Shown piece by piece: positions 25,236 to 37,616 of a stretch of DNA of 64,000 nucleotides. The stretch comes from Cotesia glomerata (lineage: Eukaryota; Arthropoda; Insecta; Hymenoptera; Braconidae), in the NCBI RefSeq assembly GCF_020080835.1, contig NC_058160.1, forward strand, positions 17,781,152 to 17,845,151, in the 5' to 3' direction. A program made the translations under genes and the position numbers. The first letter of the stretch is position 1, and the number at the start of each line of letters is the position of its first letter. The notes beneath the pieces are model-generated. The model saw nothing but the letters and a program-made list of their open reading frames with translations, was not told the origin of the DNA and did no database searches.

Positions 25236-25625
25236 AAATAAAAAATCGAGCTTAATCTATACGGCCCATTCAAAAAATGTCTATTTGAAGATGAGTAAAC
25301 TATTTATCAATAACTTCGATCTTTGTTTTTCAAACAAACCTACTGGTATGTTTTTCGGTCGTATACTTAAACATCTGCATGTGTTAGAGCTGGGTAAAGG
25401 ACAAATTTACAGCTAGTAAAAGCGATTTAATTACTTCTTTAATAAAAGATATTTATTTATACTTATTATTGTAAATGAATATCAATTTTCCTAACTACTG
25501 CTGCGAAAAAAAAGACTCATTAAAATTTAAACTTAATTTTACAAGTATTTCAAATAAGTATTAACAAGAAATTTCGACGCACTTTTTAAAAAAAAAATAT
25601 TTTTTAATTCAAGTAAACACTGCAT
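25236..25625. other. Spacer and Hakai 3' UTR
   Basis: AT-rich, nothing else recognised. Confidence 0.4.
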
Positions 25626-27153
25626 TTATCTATAAAATTGACGATGTTGTGGCCATTGAGACTGCGGTGGAGGAATTTGCTGTTGAGGAGCATACTGAGC
25701 ATCTTGTATGTAACCGTTGGGAGATGGACGGACAGATGCTGGACCCGAAACTATATACTGTTGTTGTGGTTGTGCAATAGCGTAAGATACTTGCCCAGAA
25801 TGTTGTGCAGGGTAATAATTTTGCGCCTGTGAAACTGGTGGAGGTACATTATATACCCCATAATTTACTTGTGATGACTGCGGTGGATAATAATGATTTT
25901 GTTGAGAATGTAATTCATGTGCCATAATTGTGGTATCTTGAATAGGGACGGTTATGAGATTTGTTCTCATAGGGGGATTACTTGACAAAGGTGTTGAATT
26001 TTGAGGATAGCTTTGCATTGGCATAATCTGTTGTGATCTATGCTGTTGCCGATGCTCAAGTGATGATTGATTTATTACGGAATTTACACGCGGATCATTT
26101 CCTATTGCAGGCTGTACCATATGAGATGATACTTGCTTAATTCGAACTGTTGGAACTGATGTAGATAACATCTTTCCCGGCTGTGTGTCAATATCAGATT
26201 TTGGATGAATATACTGTGATGAATCAACTTGGATTCCTTGAACAGGCTGTGTTGGACCCGATACATGTCGATGATTTATATGAGCCTGAAAATTTTAACA
26301 AGTATTTACAATAGAATAGTAATAATAGAAAATGACACTTATACTGCAAAAATAACATATGTAACTTACTTGTAAATCACGCTGACTAAGATAAGTTCTT
26401 CGACAACCACCATTACCATACCTGGTACCTCCATGAGTACACATAAATACTGTGCCAAGTCCAGTTTGCTCAACTCGTGAAACTTTTTCCGTACATCGAG
26501 GACATACTTTATCTTCTCTTTTACCACAAAATAAACAAAATACGTGTTTACATGGTATCTATTGTCAAATCAACATATGGATATTTAAAAATTTCATCAT
26601 AAAAAAAAAAGAACAATTATGGAGATAATTACCATTCGCCCATAAATAAGAATTGGTTTAAGGCATTTGTCACAACAGTGGATCATCGGATTGAGAACTT
26701 TTTCACCAATCAGGTTGACACGATGATCCCATCGCAAACGCAGCATAGGTTCTGGAGGCCCACGATTAATTGTCGTGAAAGTGGGAGCTTCTAGTTGTGA
26801 TATATCTGCTTCTAAATCAAACTGGTGCTCTAAAGAGGATGGTTGTGTTTGCAGCTGATCTTGATTAGTTTCAAAATCAGTCTTATCGGTGTATACTTCT
26901 TCGGATTCTTTTTGAGTTTGCTCTGTTATTTGGGGAGTGTCTTCTTCATCACTTTCTATTACCTACAATAAATATAAAAATAAAATAATATTAAAACTAA
27001 TTATTCGAAATAAAGTCCAATTACGAACAATAATAAAAATGAATAATTTACCTTAACAGCTTTTTTAGCTCGACCTCGGATCCGTCCTCGTGCTCGTCCA
27101 CGAGCTCTTCCACGCGTTCTACCTCTCATTCTTTTACTATTATCTTCATCCAT
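25626..27153 (-). CDS. Hakai: Hakai / CBLL1, E3 ubiquitin ligase
   Basis: Four exons on the minus strand, 27153-27052, 26962-26633, 26558-26370 and 26285-25626, join in phase 0 to 426 aa. Residues 9-30 are an RG/RA-rich tract. An acidic, Ser/Thr/Gln-rich stretch follows. The RING finger spans 131-166: C131, C134, C147, H149, C152, C155, C163 and C166 (core RMIPCKHVFC). It is followed by CTHGGTRYGNGGCRRTYLSQ (184-203) and AHINHRH (208-214), the C2H2-like part of the Hakai-type phosphotyrosine-binding (HYB) domain. The C-terminal ~200 residues are rich in Gln, Pro and Tyr. In mammals Hakai ubiquitinates phosphorylated E-cadherin; in flies and vertebrates it is also part of the m6A writer complex (family knowledge). 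Exon order and length match the family. Confidence 0.95.
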
Positions 27154-27712
27154 TAATCACTAACAAATTATTATTGCTCTTAAATTTAGTGAACTATCAA
27201 TTTTCATTGATAATTCCAAAATTGATCAAGTTTTCAAGTTATATTGAAAAACATTAAAATAAAAATACTGTGTAACTAACAATTTTCTTTAGTATACTTT
27301 AGAATAACAAATCTTTCAATTTAATTATATATATATATATATGGAGAGAATATGAAATAGTATTATTGTAAAACCAAGTTTAAAAATAATACAAATTTTA
27401 GTGACAATTGTTCTATTCGATTATCTGCAATTTGTTTTTATTATTTATTTCACAACTATCTGGGAGCACCAATATTTTGATATGGTTGTACCCATCGAGG
27501 ATGATTTAGAATTTAAAGTCACTAACTCATGTCTTATCATCCCAGTGAGACTGTGAAATATTTATTCAACCTATTTTTCACAATTAATTAACAATAAACT
27601 TCAGTATATATACCCTACCGAATAATTTAAAACCCTTTTTTCTCTCTCTCTTTCTTTCTTTCTTTTTTTCTGAGACAATTTACTTTAACAGGGATAGAAA
27701 TAATACACATAA
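27154..27712. other. Upstream region of Hakai
   Basis: AT-rich with an (AT)n run at about 27328 and a CT-rich run at about 27640-27670. Presumed Hakai promoter and 5' UTR; no element is certain. Confidence 0.4.
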
Positions 27713-28909
27713 AGGTGCAATTTCATGCTGACGCTTGACGCTGGCTTAGAGCGTCAAATGAGGTTAAATGGTATACAATTTCGACTGGAGCGCCATCTTA
27801 AATTAACGCAGCGTCAAAAACTAAACATTGTTTAGTTTGTAAAATCCGCGTCAAGCGTTAAGTTGTAACCTCATGATGACGCTTGACGCTAGCTTTGAGC
27901 GTCAAACTATAGCTCCACCTAGCTGAAATAAATAAAGACATATCCAGCGTCAAATGCCAGCGTCAAATTAAAAAAATCAGCGGCGAAAAAAATGTATGAA
28001 TATCGAAAGTCGATATCTCGAGATATACCTAGAAGCTAGTTCTTAACCTAATTTTTATAAAAACACATGGTAATAGTAAAATAACTTATGACAACAATAA
28101 ATGTTAAACATTAATGAAATAATTACATCAAATTTAAGTGACTTATCGAAATTTCAATGGCAGATGAATATGATTATCAATTGTGGATTTATCAGTGTCA
28201 AAAAATAATTCGTCAAGCGCAAATAAAAAAAAAATTCGACGTAAAAGGATCATATGTGCTTTATTATGCAATGAAATAGTTATCCAGAGATCTAAAAAAA
28301 AATATACACCAAAGAAATTTTGGATCCATCCTTTATTTAAATTACGACGAGAGCATGGATTTTTCGAAGCCGTCTTCCCAACTCTTTCTTCATACTCTGA
28401 AAAAATTGAAAATTATATTCGAATGACAGCTGTACAATTTGAGCAGCTCTTATATCTAGTTGGCCCGAAAATATCAATAATTGATTACTTTTTTCATATA
28501 AAAAATAATTTAACCAAATTTTATCCAAACATTTTTCCCACATTTATTGTTTCCATTTTAAATAATGTATTACTTACATCGACGAAATCTTCAAACAGTG
28601 CCATTGCATTTGCCTTCTAAAATTAATATTATTCTATATTTATTCAATATTCAAACAGACATTTATTTAACACAGAAATAAATAATTTGGCTTCTTAAAC
28701 TTTGTCAAAATCGATTATTTTCGAGTTCGATTATATTATTTGTAAATTGACGCTCCACCCTCAGCATAAAAAGCTAATATAAACCGAGTTTAGCTTTTTA
28801 CGATTTGACGCTACTAAGTTTTTTCCAGGTGGCAGCACGGCCTAAATTAACCACGTGACCCAATTTGACGCTCATAACCAGCGTCAAGCGTCAGCATGAG
28901 GTTACACCT
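27713..28909 (+). mobile_element. PIF/Harbinger-like DNA transposon remnant with repeated CGCTTGACGCT ends
   Basis: Outer ends AGGTGCAATTTCATGCTGAC (27713) and, inverted at the right, AGGTGTAACCTCATGCTGAC (complement ending at 28909). A third copy of the end, GTTGTAACCTCATGATGACG, lies at 27863, so a ~150-bp MITE-like block appears to sit next to the main copy. CGCTTGACGCT and GCGTCAA recur throughout. Flanking TAA (left) and TCA (right) are close to a 3-bp Harbinger target duplication but not identical. The interior holds an N-terminal transposase piece (28183-28620). Confidence 0.65.
28183..28620 (+). pseudogene. Harbinger-type nuclease/transposase, N-terminal fragment
   Basis: A 145-codon frame with a Lys/Arg-rich start and the typical N-terminal signature KKFWIHPLFKLRREHGFF, then YIRMTAVQFEQLLYLVGPKI. 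This matches the N-terminal region of PIF/Harbinger DDE nucleases (HARBI1 family). The catalytic DDE domain is absent: after about residue 110 the frame runs into unrelated sequence and stops. An earlier ATG at 28157 opens a different short frame, suggesting a shift near the start. Non-functional internal-deletion derivative. Confidence 0.65.
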
Positions 28910-28932
28910 TCAGGCTGGGTCTCGTTTCGTAT

Positions 28933-29917
28933 CACGAAGTATAGATACAAGGAGTCCGAACGTAATGTTGAACGAATGGTCTCAATTTAGGGGACAAAAT
29001 TTTCGCCGGTAGAGCGCGCCATTTTTCAAGAAGTACTCGTTTAAATCCTTACGCGGGAAGTTTTGCTGCTATTGATAGCTCTGGAAAAAAATATTTTGAG
29101 AAACGTGGAATTAAATAAAAGACAATTTGCAAAGCTAAAAACATGTGGTATTAATGGATAATAATTTAAAAATTAGTAGAGATCATACCATTTTATTCAA
29201 TGAAAAATAGTAGATGAATGCTGAAAAAAAAGTTTTTAAATAAATAAAGTAAGTAACTACACAGTGACTTAAAAAATTTACTAGTTAAAATATTTTAAAA
29301 ATTTCCAAATGCATATTAATTTCAATATTACGAAAAATATACTTTATGAAAAAAATTAATTAACAAGTTATTATCAAACATATTTTTTATTAAAATGGTA
29401 TAAGTTACAAACAAAACGAGTTTAATATTTAAAAATTAAATTATTTAAGTTAAACGTATATTTAGAATATTTCTTTGTGATCTAAAATACTGAATTGTTA
29501 TTTATATAAGAGTGAATAATTTTTTTTATTAATAATAAGCGCGAGTTAATGTAATTTAGAAATCTTTCGAGATTTTTTAGATTTAACTTTTCTCTCCGTA
29601 GCACTTTTATTGAAACACTTGACTAGAAAATGCCCCCGCATTATTAAAAAATTATTAATTATTTTTTTTGTTAATTCTTTCTTATGCTCATCACAGCCAA
29701 CAAAAATAGAGATATTTCTTTTAGAAACATCATCTAATATTTCAAACATTGTGTCAACATTTACTGTTTTTGTCCCAACCACCATTAACACAACTTCTTC
29801 TAAGCTTTTAATTAAATTAAATAATTGTTCACTAGGATAAATCAATGCGCCTTTATCCATAAGTTCTATAAATTTATCACGAGCCGTCACTACTCTTGAC
29901 TGCATAGACTCTGTGCA
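28933..29917 (-). mobile_element. Stray right end of the P-element-like transposon, inverted
   Basis: Begins with the 30-bp terminal repeat CACGAAGTATAGATACAAGG... and is an inverted, almost identical copy of 37232-38213 of the large P-like element. It is cut at 29917, where it joins the truncated CCCGGG element. The 8 bases before it, TTTCGTAT (28925-28932), are the reverse complement of the 8 bases before the left end of the large element (ATACGAAA, 31845-31852). Confidence 0.85.
29546..29917 (-). pseudogene. C-terminal fragment of P-element-like transposase
   Basis: Reads MQSRVVTARDKFIELM... to a stop at 29546 without interruption. The large element has the same end at 37242-37616, but a one-base insertion and compensating loss after the CDEHKK motif give it an early stop there. 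This fragment therefore preserves the less damaged C-terminus. It is only about 120 codons and cannot be a working transposase alone. Confidence 0.75.
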
Positions 29918-30834
29918 TTCTTTTAAAATTGAAGTTTTTTTTTAATTAAAACGTATAGGAAATGGAGAATTATTTGTGTGTTCTACAATTTAACAGCTTT
30001 TGACACTACTGCTATGGACCAAGGCGTAGCTTAAGATAATAACAGACACCTTGAAAGGACTTATCGATATCAACTGATATATTTTGGTATTTTCACGCTA
30101 TCAAACTCAAACTTTTACTAAATAATCTCATTTTTCGCGTATTCAATGGAACACAGTAAAAAATTTTATGTCATTGCATCAAAATTCATCGTTAAAAATC
30201 ATCGTTTTGGCATGGAAAATTAAAAAGTTCATGCTTATATAAGCCGAAATTTTTGATGAAAGTCGTACATTTAAAATTTATAAGGGGATAGAAACTGATA
30301 CGTCATACGGAACAAATTAATTTTAAAAATAGAACTGCAGTCTATAGTTCGATAAAATTTTTCTTCCAGACTTAAAATATCATTTAAGAGGGTAAATCAT
30401 GCATGAACAGTTCTTGTCAGCTGATATATGGAGTTTTAATCCTTTTCTATTAGGCTAGAACAGACATGATCGGACATGGAAAGGTCTGAGCGTATTTAAC
30501 GCTTCAGACGTGAACAGGTCTGAGCATATTTAATGCTTCAGACATGAGCAGGCATGAACAGGCTTGATCAGATCTAATCAGGTCTGAGCGTATTTAATGC
30601 TTCAGACATGAAGACATGAGCAGGCATGAACAGGCTTGATCAGGTCTGAGCGTATTTAATGCTTCAGACATGAGCAGGCATGAACAGGCTTGATCAGGTC
30701 TGAGCGTATTTAACGGTTCAGACATGGACAGGTCTGATCAGGCCTGATCATACATGAACAGGGCTGATGAAGTCGGATTTTAGGCCTGATCAGATATGAA
30801 CAGGTCTGATCAGTCCTGATCATTTTTTCCCGGG
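29918..30834 (-). mobile_element. CCCGGG-ended element, truncated inverted copy
   Basis: Inverted copy of 7709 to about 8624, near identical, ending at 30834 with TGATCATTTTTTCCCGGG. It contains the same TTAAATACGCTCAGACC-type units. The other half, including the tRNA-like segment, is missing because the P right-end fragment starts at 29917. Confidence 0.85.
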
Positions 30835-31844
30835 TTTTTTAAATTTTTTAATTAATTAGAATTTAATAAAAATTTATATGACAGTTATTCTTATTACAGA
30901 TGATTAAATATATTTAAAAATAATTTAGGGTGTCAATATTTAGACCCCTGTCAATAATTGGGGCTTTAACCTTAGCCGATCATTTTGAAAAGATTACCAG
31001 ATAAATTGTTAGTAGTGTAAAGATTGTTCCATCGAATGGATACATAAATATATAAGAATTTTTTTTTTAATATTGTAATTTTTTAACTTATATTTTTTAA
31101 TATATGCGAAGAATATAAAAACCGTTTATGGAGTGTGATTAATGCCCAACAGGAAATTCGCATATCATGGATATTTTTATTTTATTATTTTACTATAATT
31201 CGAGTCCGTTAATTACATTATAATTTAACGTTATTATAAAATCAATAACTGATGTGAAAGTATTAAATATTAATAATAGTTTTAAACCATTTTATTCTAT
31301 AATCTTAAAAACATAAATAAATTATATAAGTAAATCATTGTTTAATTTCTTATTTGTTTAAGATCATATTGTTAAAAATTTGAGTTGTTATTATTAAAAT
31401 TGTAGTTATAATTAAAAAAGAAAAAATGTTATCAACAATAATAATTGTCATTATAATATCATAAAACTTATTATAATTATACTAATACGAATCATAAAAA
31501 TACAATTTAAATAATATTAATGATCAAAACAATAATAATATTAATGATAATATTAAATATATAATGTTTTGAGTATTTTTAATGTAATAAGTAATTAATA
31601 ATTTATGGAAATTATTATTAATAAACTTTAATAAAATTGATTACTTATTAATAAGTTTGGATAAATAAGAATAAATACTATTCTAGCAAATTCTGTTTAT
31701 GAAAATTGTCTATACGACTTTCGGATAATGTCCTGTCGAGATTTGTTTTGTCAGATCATGTCAAGGAGGATTAAAAAATTTTCTATAGATGGCGATGCGG
31801 ATTCTGTTATTTCTGTGAAATGACCATTCGGAAAACATTCGTTT
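30835..31844. other. AT-rich segment with a TGTCAATA...ATTGGGG repeat, left flank of the P-like element
   Basis: About 30835-30965 reappears inverted at 56250-56370 beside the second assembly gap (shared words TAATTTAGGGTGTCAATATT and GTCAATAATTGGGG). The remainder is AT-rich with no gene. Confidence 0.5.
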
Positions 31845-32100
31845 ATACGAAACACGAAGTATAGATACAAGGAGTCCGAACGGTATAGGATTTTTCACAT
31901 TATTTATGTACACAAATAATAGACCCAGATCATAGTTCTCTTTTTTGCCACTGGCTGCGCGAGTATTTCGGAGGTACCGATACTATTATTATTATTACAC
32001 GTAAATACGGGCTGGCTAACCTGGCTCGTCAATGTAAAAAAATAAATTAAATTAAATATAAAATATTAATTTATTTTATTTGAATTATTTTTATAAAAAA

Positions 32101-35100
32101 ATGGGAAAGTGTTGTGCCGTTGATGGTTGTCTTAGTGGCCGAAAGGCAAGTGAGCATTTAGGAAAAGTGGCTTTATTCAAAGCACCAAAAGTGAGTAACC
32201 TCAAAATAATATTAAAAATTTTATGTCAATAAATAATTGATTATTACATTAGTGTAGTTTTTAAATAATAATATTTAAAAAATGTTATATTTTTATTTTT
32301 TTTTGTGTAGTATACAAGTAATTATTTTAGTTTAATATTTTTTTCTAAAAGGATATTGAAATGCTCAGCAAATGGAGCTCTGCTCTTGGCAAAGAATTAA
32401 AAAATACCAATTTTATTTGCGAATTACATTTTAATCCAAACGATGTTATTAAAAGTAATCAAGAGGTTCTAAAAGATGGGAGTATATATTTTTATGAATA
32501 CGAAAAAGTTCATTTGAAGAAGAATGCAATACCAAAATCCAATGTGATTACCAATGAAAATAATTACAGCTTATTATCAGATGATGTTCGTTCAAATACC
32601 TCTGGTATAATTAACGATGATATAACTGTCGACTGTAGTCTAAATTCTATTGAGTCTATTGAGTCAATAATCGTAAATGAAATTGTAAACGAAGTAATTG
32701 AGCCTGACAATAAAAATTCTACAAGCACAAATTTTTCTATTGGTACAAATATTTTGATTAATAGTGATAATTTGGTGATCATAAATGAGCCCGAAAAGTT
32801 TTCGTTTCATTCCATAGAAAAAATTTTAGAAGTTCAGCCACTACGTAAAAATTGGAGTTGGACTGTCATTAAAGATTCATATATTTCATTATCATAAATA
32901 AATTTAAAATTGGAATTAGTTTGTCACGTAAAAATTCATAAAGATCTAAAAGTTACGGTAAGAAGCTTAACTGCGAACAATTATTTGAATGGTATCAAAA
33001 AGTTATTCTTACGTTACAGATCGTGAATGCCAAAACGAATATCCTTATTGATATGGATGTAAATATTTCGTCAATTGATTGTGTTTGGCAGTTATTAAGT
33101 TCTTTAGAAAACACCTTTTTCTGTAGTGGAACTGGATACGATGACAAAAAGTAACCATGAATTTAGATACATTAATTTATAATAACTACTGCTATTATTA
33201 CTTAGTAATTAAAATCTCAAATACCGTGTTTAACATGTAATTGAATCTTAATATTTTATTTGTATAGATGTTCAGTCACTTGTACAGGTATATTATTGCC
33301 GGAGGAAAGATATAAAAGAAAAGTTGTGGAGTACAGATGCATTACTTGTCGAAAATTGAGACGTTTGATCCAAAAACGTAAGACGGAAACAACAAATAAT
33401 GAAGCTCGATGGATGAGTTTTAAGCATCGCTATATTTTACAACACAGAAAGCTCAATCGAGTTGTTCACACGGTAAAGTTTTGTTTTTATCTAATTCCAA
33501 ATTAACATCTTGCAATTAAAAAATATTAATTGCTAATAATTCACATGCAATAAGGCTTTTCAAACACTGTGAATTTGAAAATGCGTAATGAATTTATGAA
33601 TGTGCTTGAAGTTTAAAACTTTATATACAACAGTTGTTGAAAAATTAGACATTTTTTTATATTCTTGTGAAGTCTCTGCAACTTCAAAATAGTTATGAAT
33701 TGAAAATAATCCTTTTCAGTCACGTATACTCAAAAAGATATCACTGTTCTTGTAAGTCCCAAATATAATTCAAACATAAATCGGAGTAGACACTTCGTTC
33801 AATGTATGGCTTTCGAACCTCGCAAACGTTTTTAAATTACAAAAATTAATTTCCGGGTCACTCTATCAACTTATAATTTACTTTGTTTATTTCTGGTAAA
33901 TGTTTAAATTCTCTTATAAAAAAATTGTACTCTTGCCGGACTTTGGAACGATAAAGTATACCACTTTCCGTTAAATTGTCACTTTAATTTTTTGTGGAAT
34001 GTATTAGAAATCTACAGAGGCTGTAACTTTAATTTTATGTAGTTGAAATAATCGAAAATAATTTTTCTGTACTTAATATTTAGTACTTTTGGAGTCTTAT
34101 ATACTGTATAAAAAATAAGTATAGTTAATAACGAAATATGATTAATTTTGTTGAACATCAACGTTTGATGCTGGTATAATCATTTCAAATTGTTTGCATG
34201 TATTTTCTCAAAATTTTTGAATATTTCTTTTTTAGAATAAAAATTTAAAGCAACAATTATTAGATTTAAAAAATCAATGCGCTGAAATAAAAGAGGAAGT
34301 TTTATCTGAAAAAATTGCTGATTTACCTGCTTTACAGCAAGAAACTGTTAAAAATTGTTTATTGGCTGCAAAAGCTAAGAGTGCTAAACAACGCCGGTAT
34401 TCCGTTGAGTGGGTGTATGAATGCCTGTTAATGAGCATTAAAAGTAGTGCTCTGTATGAACACATTAGAAAAAAAAATATCCTCCCTTTACCATGTAAGG
34501 ATACTTTGATGAGATATATACAAAAACTCGATAGCGCTTTTGGGTTTCCCAAGGCGATTTTTGACACACTAAAACTCAAAGGTTCACGTATGGAAGTCTA
34601 TCAAAAAAGGGGTACTTTAGTACACAATTTTTACTGCTGAGTAGTTAACTAACAATTTCCAGTACACTTTTACTAATACTAATTCATAAGAAATAACAAA
34701 AACATTATTGATATTTGATGAGTAAATGTTGCTATAAAAATTAACTCGCTTCTGTAATTAATGTGCTATAAGGATGAAAGATTAACTCGCTATTAATTAA
34801 TTTTTTGTTGACAGCTTTATTTTATAACTTATACTCTTTTACTATTAGTTTCAACTTTATTAGAAGTGGGTACGCTTTTTATCTGTTTTAATTTTTTTCA
34901 AGTTAATTAAACATAACAACATATTTTGTAGGTATATTGTCAGTCGACGAAATAGCACTTAGCGAAGGCATTGCATTAAACCGTAAAACATTACAACTGG
35001 AAGGTTTTGTAGACCTTGGGGAATACACGCCTGACCATTTAAGATACACTAGAGCTGACCATGCGTTGGTTTTTATGTTTCAACCCTTTCAGGGCAAGTG

Positions 35101-37616
35101 GGTGCAAGTTGTTGGCCAATTTTTAAGTAAAGATTCAGTGACTAGTGAAATTCTTCAGAAACTACTTTTAGAATGTACAATTCTGCTTGAGAAAGCTGGT
35201 TTTTATGTGGACGGAATTGTATCAGATGCAGCACAATGGAATCGCGGTGTATGGAAATTGCTCGGCATACAAGATGGCAACTATAGTTGTGAGCACCCAT
35301 ATAATTTTTCAAGACGTCTATGGTTTTTTTCGGATTTCCCTCATTTATTGAAAAATTTTAGAAATAAAATTATGGAGCAGTCTGCCTTCTGGGTAATATT
35401 TAAAAATTGTTGGTTTTAAAAAATTATAATGTCGATAAACTAAAGTAAATTTTATACTGTTTCTCATAGACTCCGGATGGAATTGTTAAAAAAAAACATT
35501 GGAATGCTCTGTTACAATATGAAAATTATTTAAAAGCTAATTTAAAAATGGCTTATAAATTGACTCCTCACCATCTTAAACCCGAAGGCTATCAAAAGAT
35601 GAATGTTCCGTTAGCTATAGAGGTATGTACGTGAATAACTAATATATAATTTACAATAAAATACTACATAAACATACATAACTCAATATTTTTAACCCTT
35701 CGTCTTTATTTATTACGTATTTATTTTAATTTTGTTCTGAAATATCAAAAACTCTGTACTTTATACACTAATTATAAATGTATATTTGATGATGGTTCTG
35801 AGGGAGCCTAGGCTCCAGAATCCAATAAAATTTATTATCTATCTATCTATCTTCGTCACTCGCGTATTTTTTAGTTTCTCGCTCGCACTATAGTGAGTCT
35901 CTATAGGTTGAGTAGTTGTTAGGCGGCGATCTGCTCATGACGCGAGTGATGAAGAGTTAATTAATTACTTACAGCTATTCTCTGAGTCTATCTCAAATGC
36001 AATGAAGTTATTGAAAGATGAACCTGATTGTATTGAATTACATGACTGTGATAGTACCATAATTTTCATTGAGAAAGTGAACAAATTAATTAAAAGCTAT
36101 GTTGTCTAGAACTCCGATTGATGCTTTAAGACCTGCTGATGATAATGTTTCGAAAAGTACGTTAAGTATTGTTAACACTATTTCATTATTGGGATATTAA
36201 TTTCAGAATTTGCTATTCATAACTTACAATAACTTATTATTTTTTGATAGGCTATTATTGAGTTTGATACTTTTATAAGAAATTGGGAGACTACAGCTAA
36301 AGAAAAAATAGAACAACTTAAGCAAAGGAAAAAAAATGGTGACTCTGTCGATCTGGAGAAAATGAAAAGCTTTTATTTATCAATTACAGCTAGTACCCTG
36401 ACTGGACTAAAAATTTCTTTGGGGTCTACCTTGGAATTGATAGATTTTTTACATTCCAAGTGCAATTATGATTATCTGATGACGTCGAGATTAACACAAG
36501 ACATGCTCGAAGTGAGTTTTTATGATTTTTTCATTTGCGTTTCACTAATAAGTTTAAAAGTAACTTTTAAAAAATTTTGTCTTTTTCATTATGATTCCAA
36601 CTTATTCTCATTATTTAATAACGTAATTATATGATTTTAGAAATTTTTTGGGATCGCTAGAAGTGCGTGTGGATCCAATGATCATCCTGACCCTATTTTG
36701 TTCTCACAAGTATTCCGGTTGCTCTGCTCTTATTCATTGGCAACACCTCCAAAAGGATCTAATGTGACTGCAGGAGAATTACTAGGTTCATTAATGCAGA
36801 CTAGAGAATCGTTTGAAGCAAGTAATGTTAACAAAGAAAACTGGAGTAAAAAAATTGATGCTATCATTGAAAATGCATCTGGAAATCCCAGTAGTGCAGA
36901 AGCAAATACCGACGATGATCGTACAGGTTCTAATAATGCAAGTGACAATAATAATAATGATAATAATAATAATAACAATAATGATGATGATAATAATGAT
37001 GTTGACGGCGATAAAAATAAAGTTATTAATAATGATAACGACTATGATAATTATGACAACACTAGAAGAGATCATGAGGGTGATGATAATAACAATAAAG
37101 TGCCTTTGAACTCGGTGGACTCAAGATATGAACACGATTACGATATTGCTCAAACTAGCAACTATGTGATTTCATATATTGCGGGATATGTAGCCCGTAA
37201 AATAGGTCGGTTTTTCCAAATGCTTTGACTGCACAGAGTCTATGCAGTCAAGAGTAGTGACGGCTCGTGATAAATTTATAGAACTTATGGATAAAGGCGC
37301 ATTGATTTATCCTAGTGAACAATTATTTAATTTAATTAAAAGCTTAGAAGAAGTTGTGTTAATGGTGGTTGGGACAAAAACAGTAAATGTTGACACAATG
37401 TTTGAAATATTAGATGATGTTTCTAAAAGAAATATCTCTATTTTTGTTGGCTGTGATGAGCATAAGAAAAGAATTAACAAAAAATAATTAATAATTTTTT
37501 AATAATGCGGGGGCATTTTCTAGTCAAGTGTTTCAATAAAAGTGCTACGGAGAGAAAAGTTAAATCTAAAAAATCTCGAAAGATTTCTAAATTACATTAA
37601 CTCGCGCTTATTATTA
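32101..37616 (+). pseudogene. P-element/THAP9-like transposase, decayed
   Basis: Exon-like blocks: 32101-32190, 32352-33150, 33268-33472, 34236-34611, 34932-35392, 35470-35622, 35975-36156, 36251-36511 and 36641 to about 37616. The first two give an N-terminal THAP zinc finger: MGKCCAVDGC (first Cys pair), KWSSAL, ICELHF (C-x2-H) and the NAIP box. Next come a basic region, a coiled-coil/helix block (RRYSVEWVYECLLMSIKSSA) and the RNase H-like core: LSVDEIALSE, VDGIVSDAAQWNRG with its acidic residues, SDFPHLLKNFRN, then RLTQDMLE and KFFGIARSACGSNDHPDP. A long Asn/Asp run (about 36945-37070) interrupts the C-terminal part. Damage: a stop at 32895 and frame changes near 32975, 36105, 37205 and 37470. 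Family role is cut-and-paste transposition. Confidence 0.8.
35692..35960. mobile_element. TTAACCCTTCG MITE (copy c) with an internal retro-tail-like insertion
   Basis: Ends TTTAACCCTTCGT and CGCGAGTGATGAAGAGTTAA, same family as 4981-5095. Between the left end and CTTCGTCACTCGCG lies about 145 bases ending in AATAAAATTTATTATCTATC and more CTAT units, like the 3' tail of a non-LTR element. All of this sits in an intron of the P-like transposase. Confidence 0.55.

Noticed and set aside
25638..25832. Plus-strand open frame
   Set aside because: Antisense shadow of the Hakai last exon, which has strong domain and splice support.
36730..37109. Ile- and Met/Ile-rich frames over the AAT/GAT run
   Set aside because: Out-of-frame readings of the Asn/Asp-rich stretch of the transposase.
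37242..37487. 81-codon frame as an independent gene
   Set aside because: It is the C-terminal part of the P-like transposase, separated from the rest only by a frameshift.
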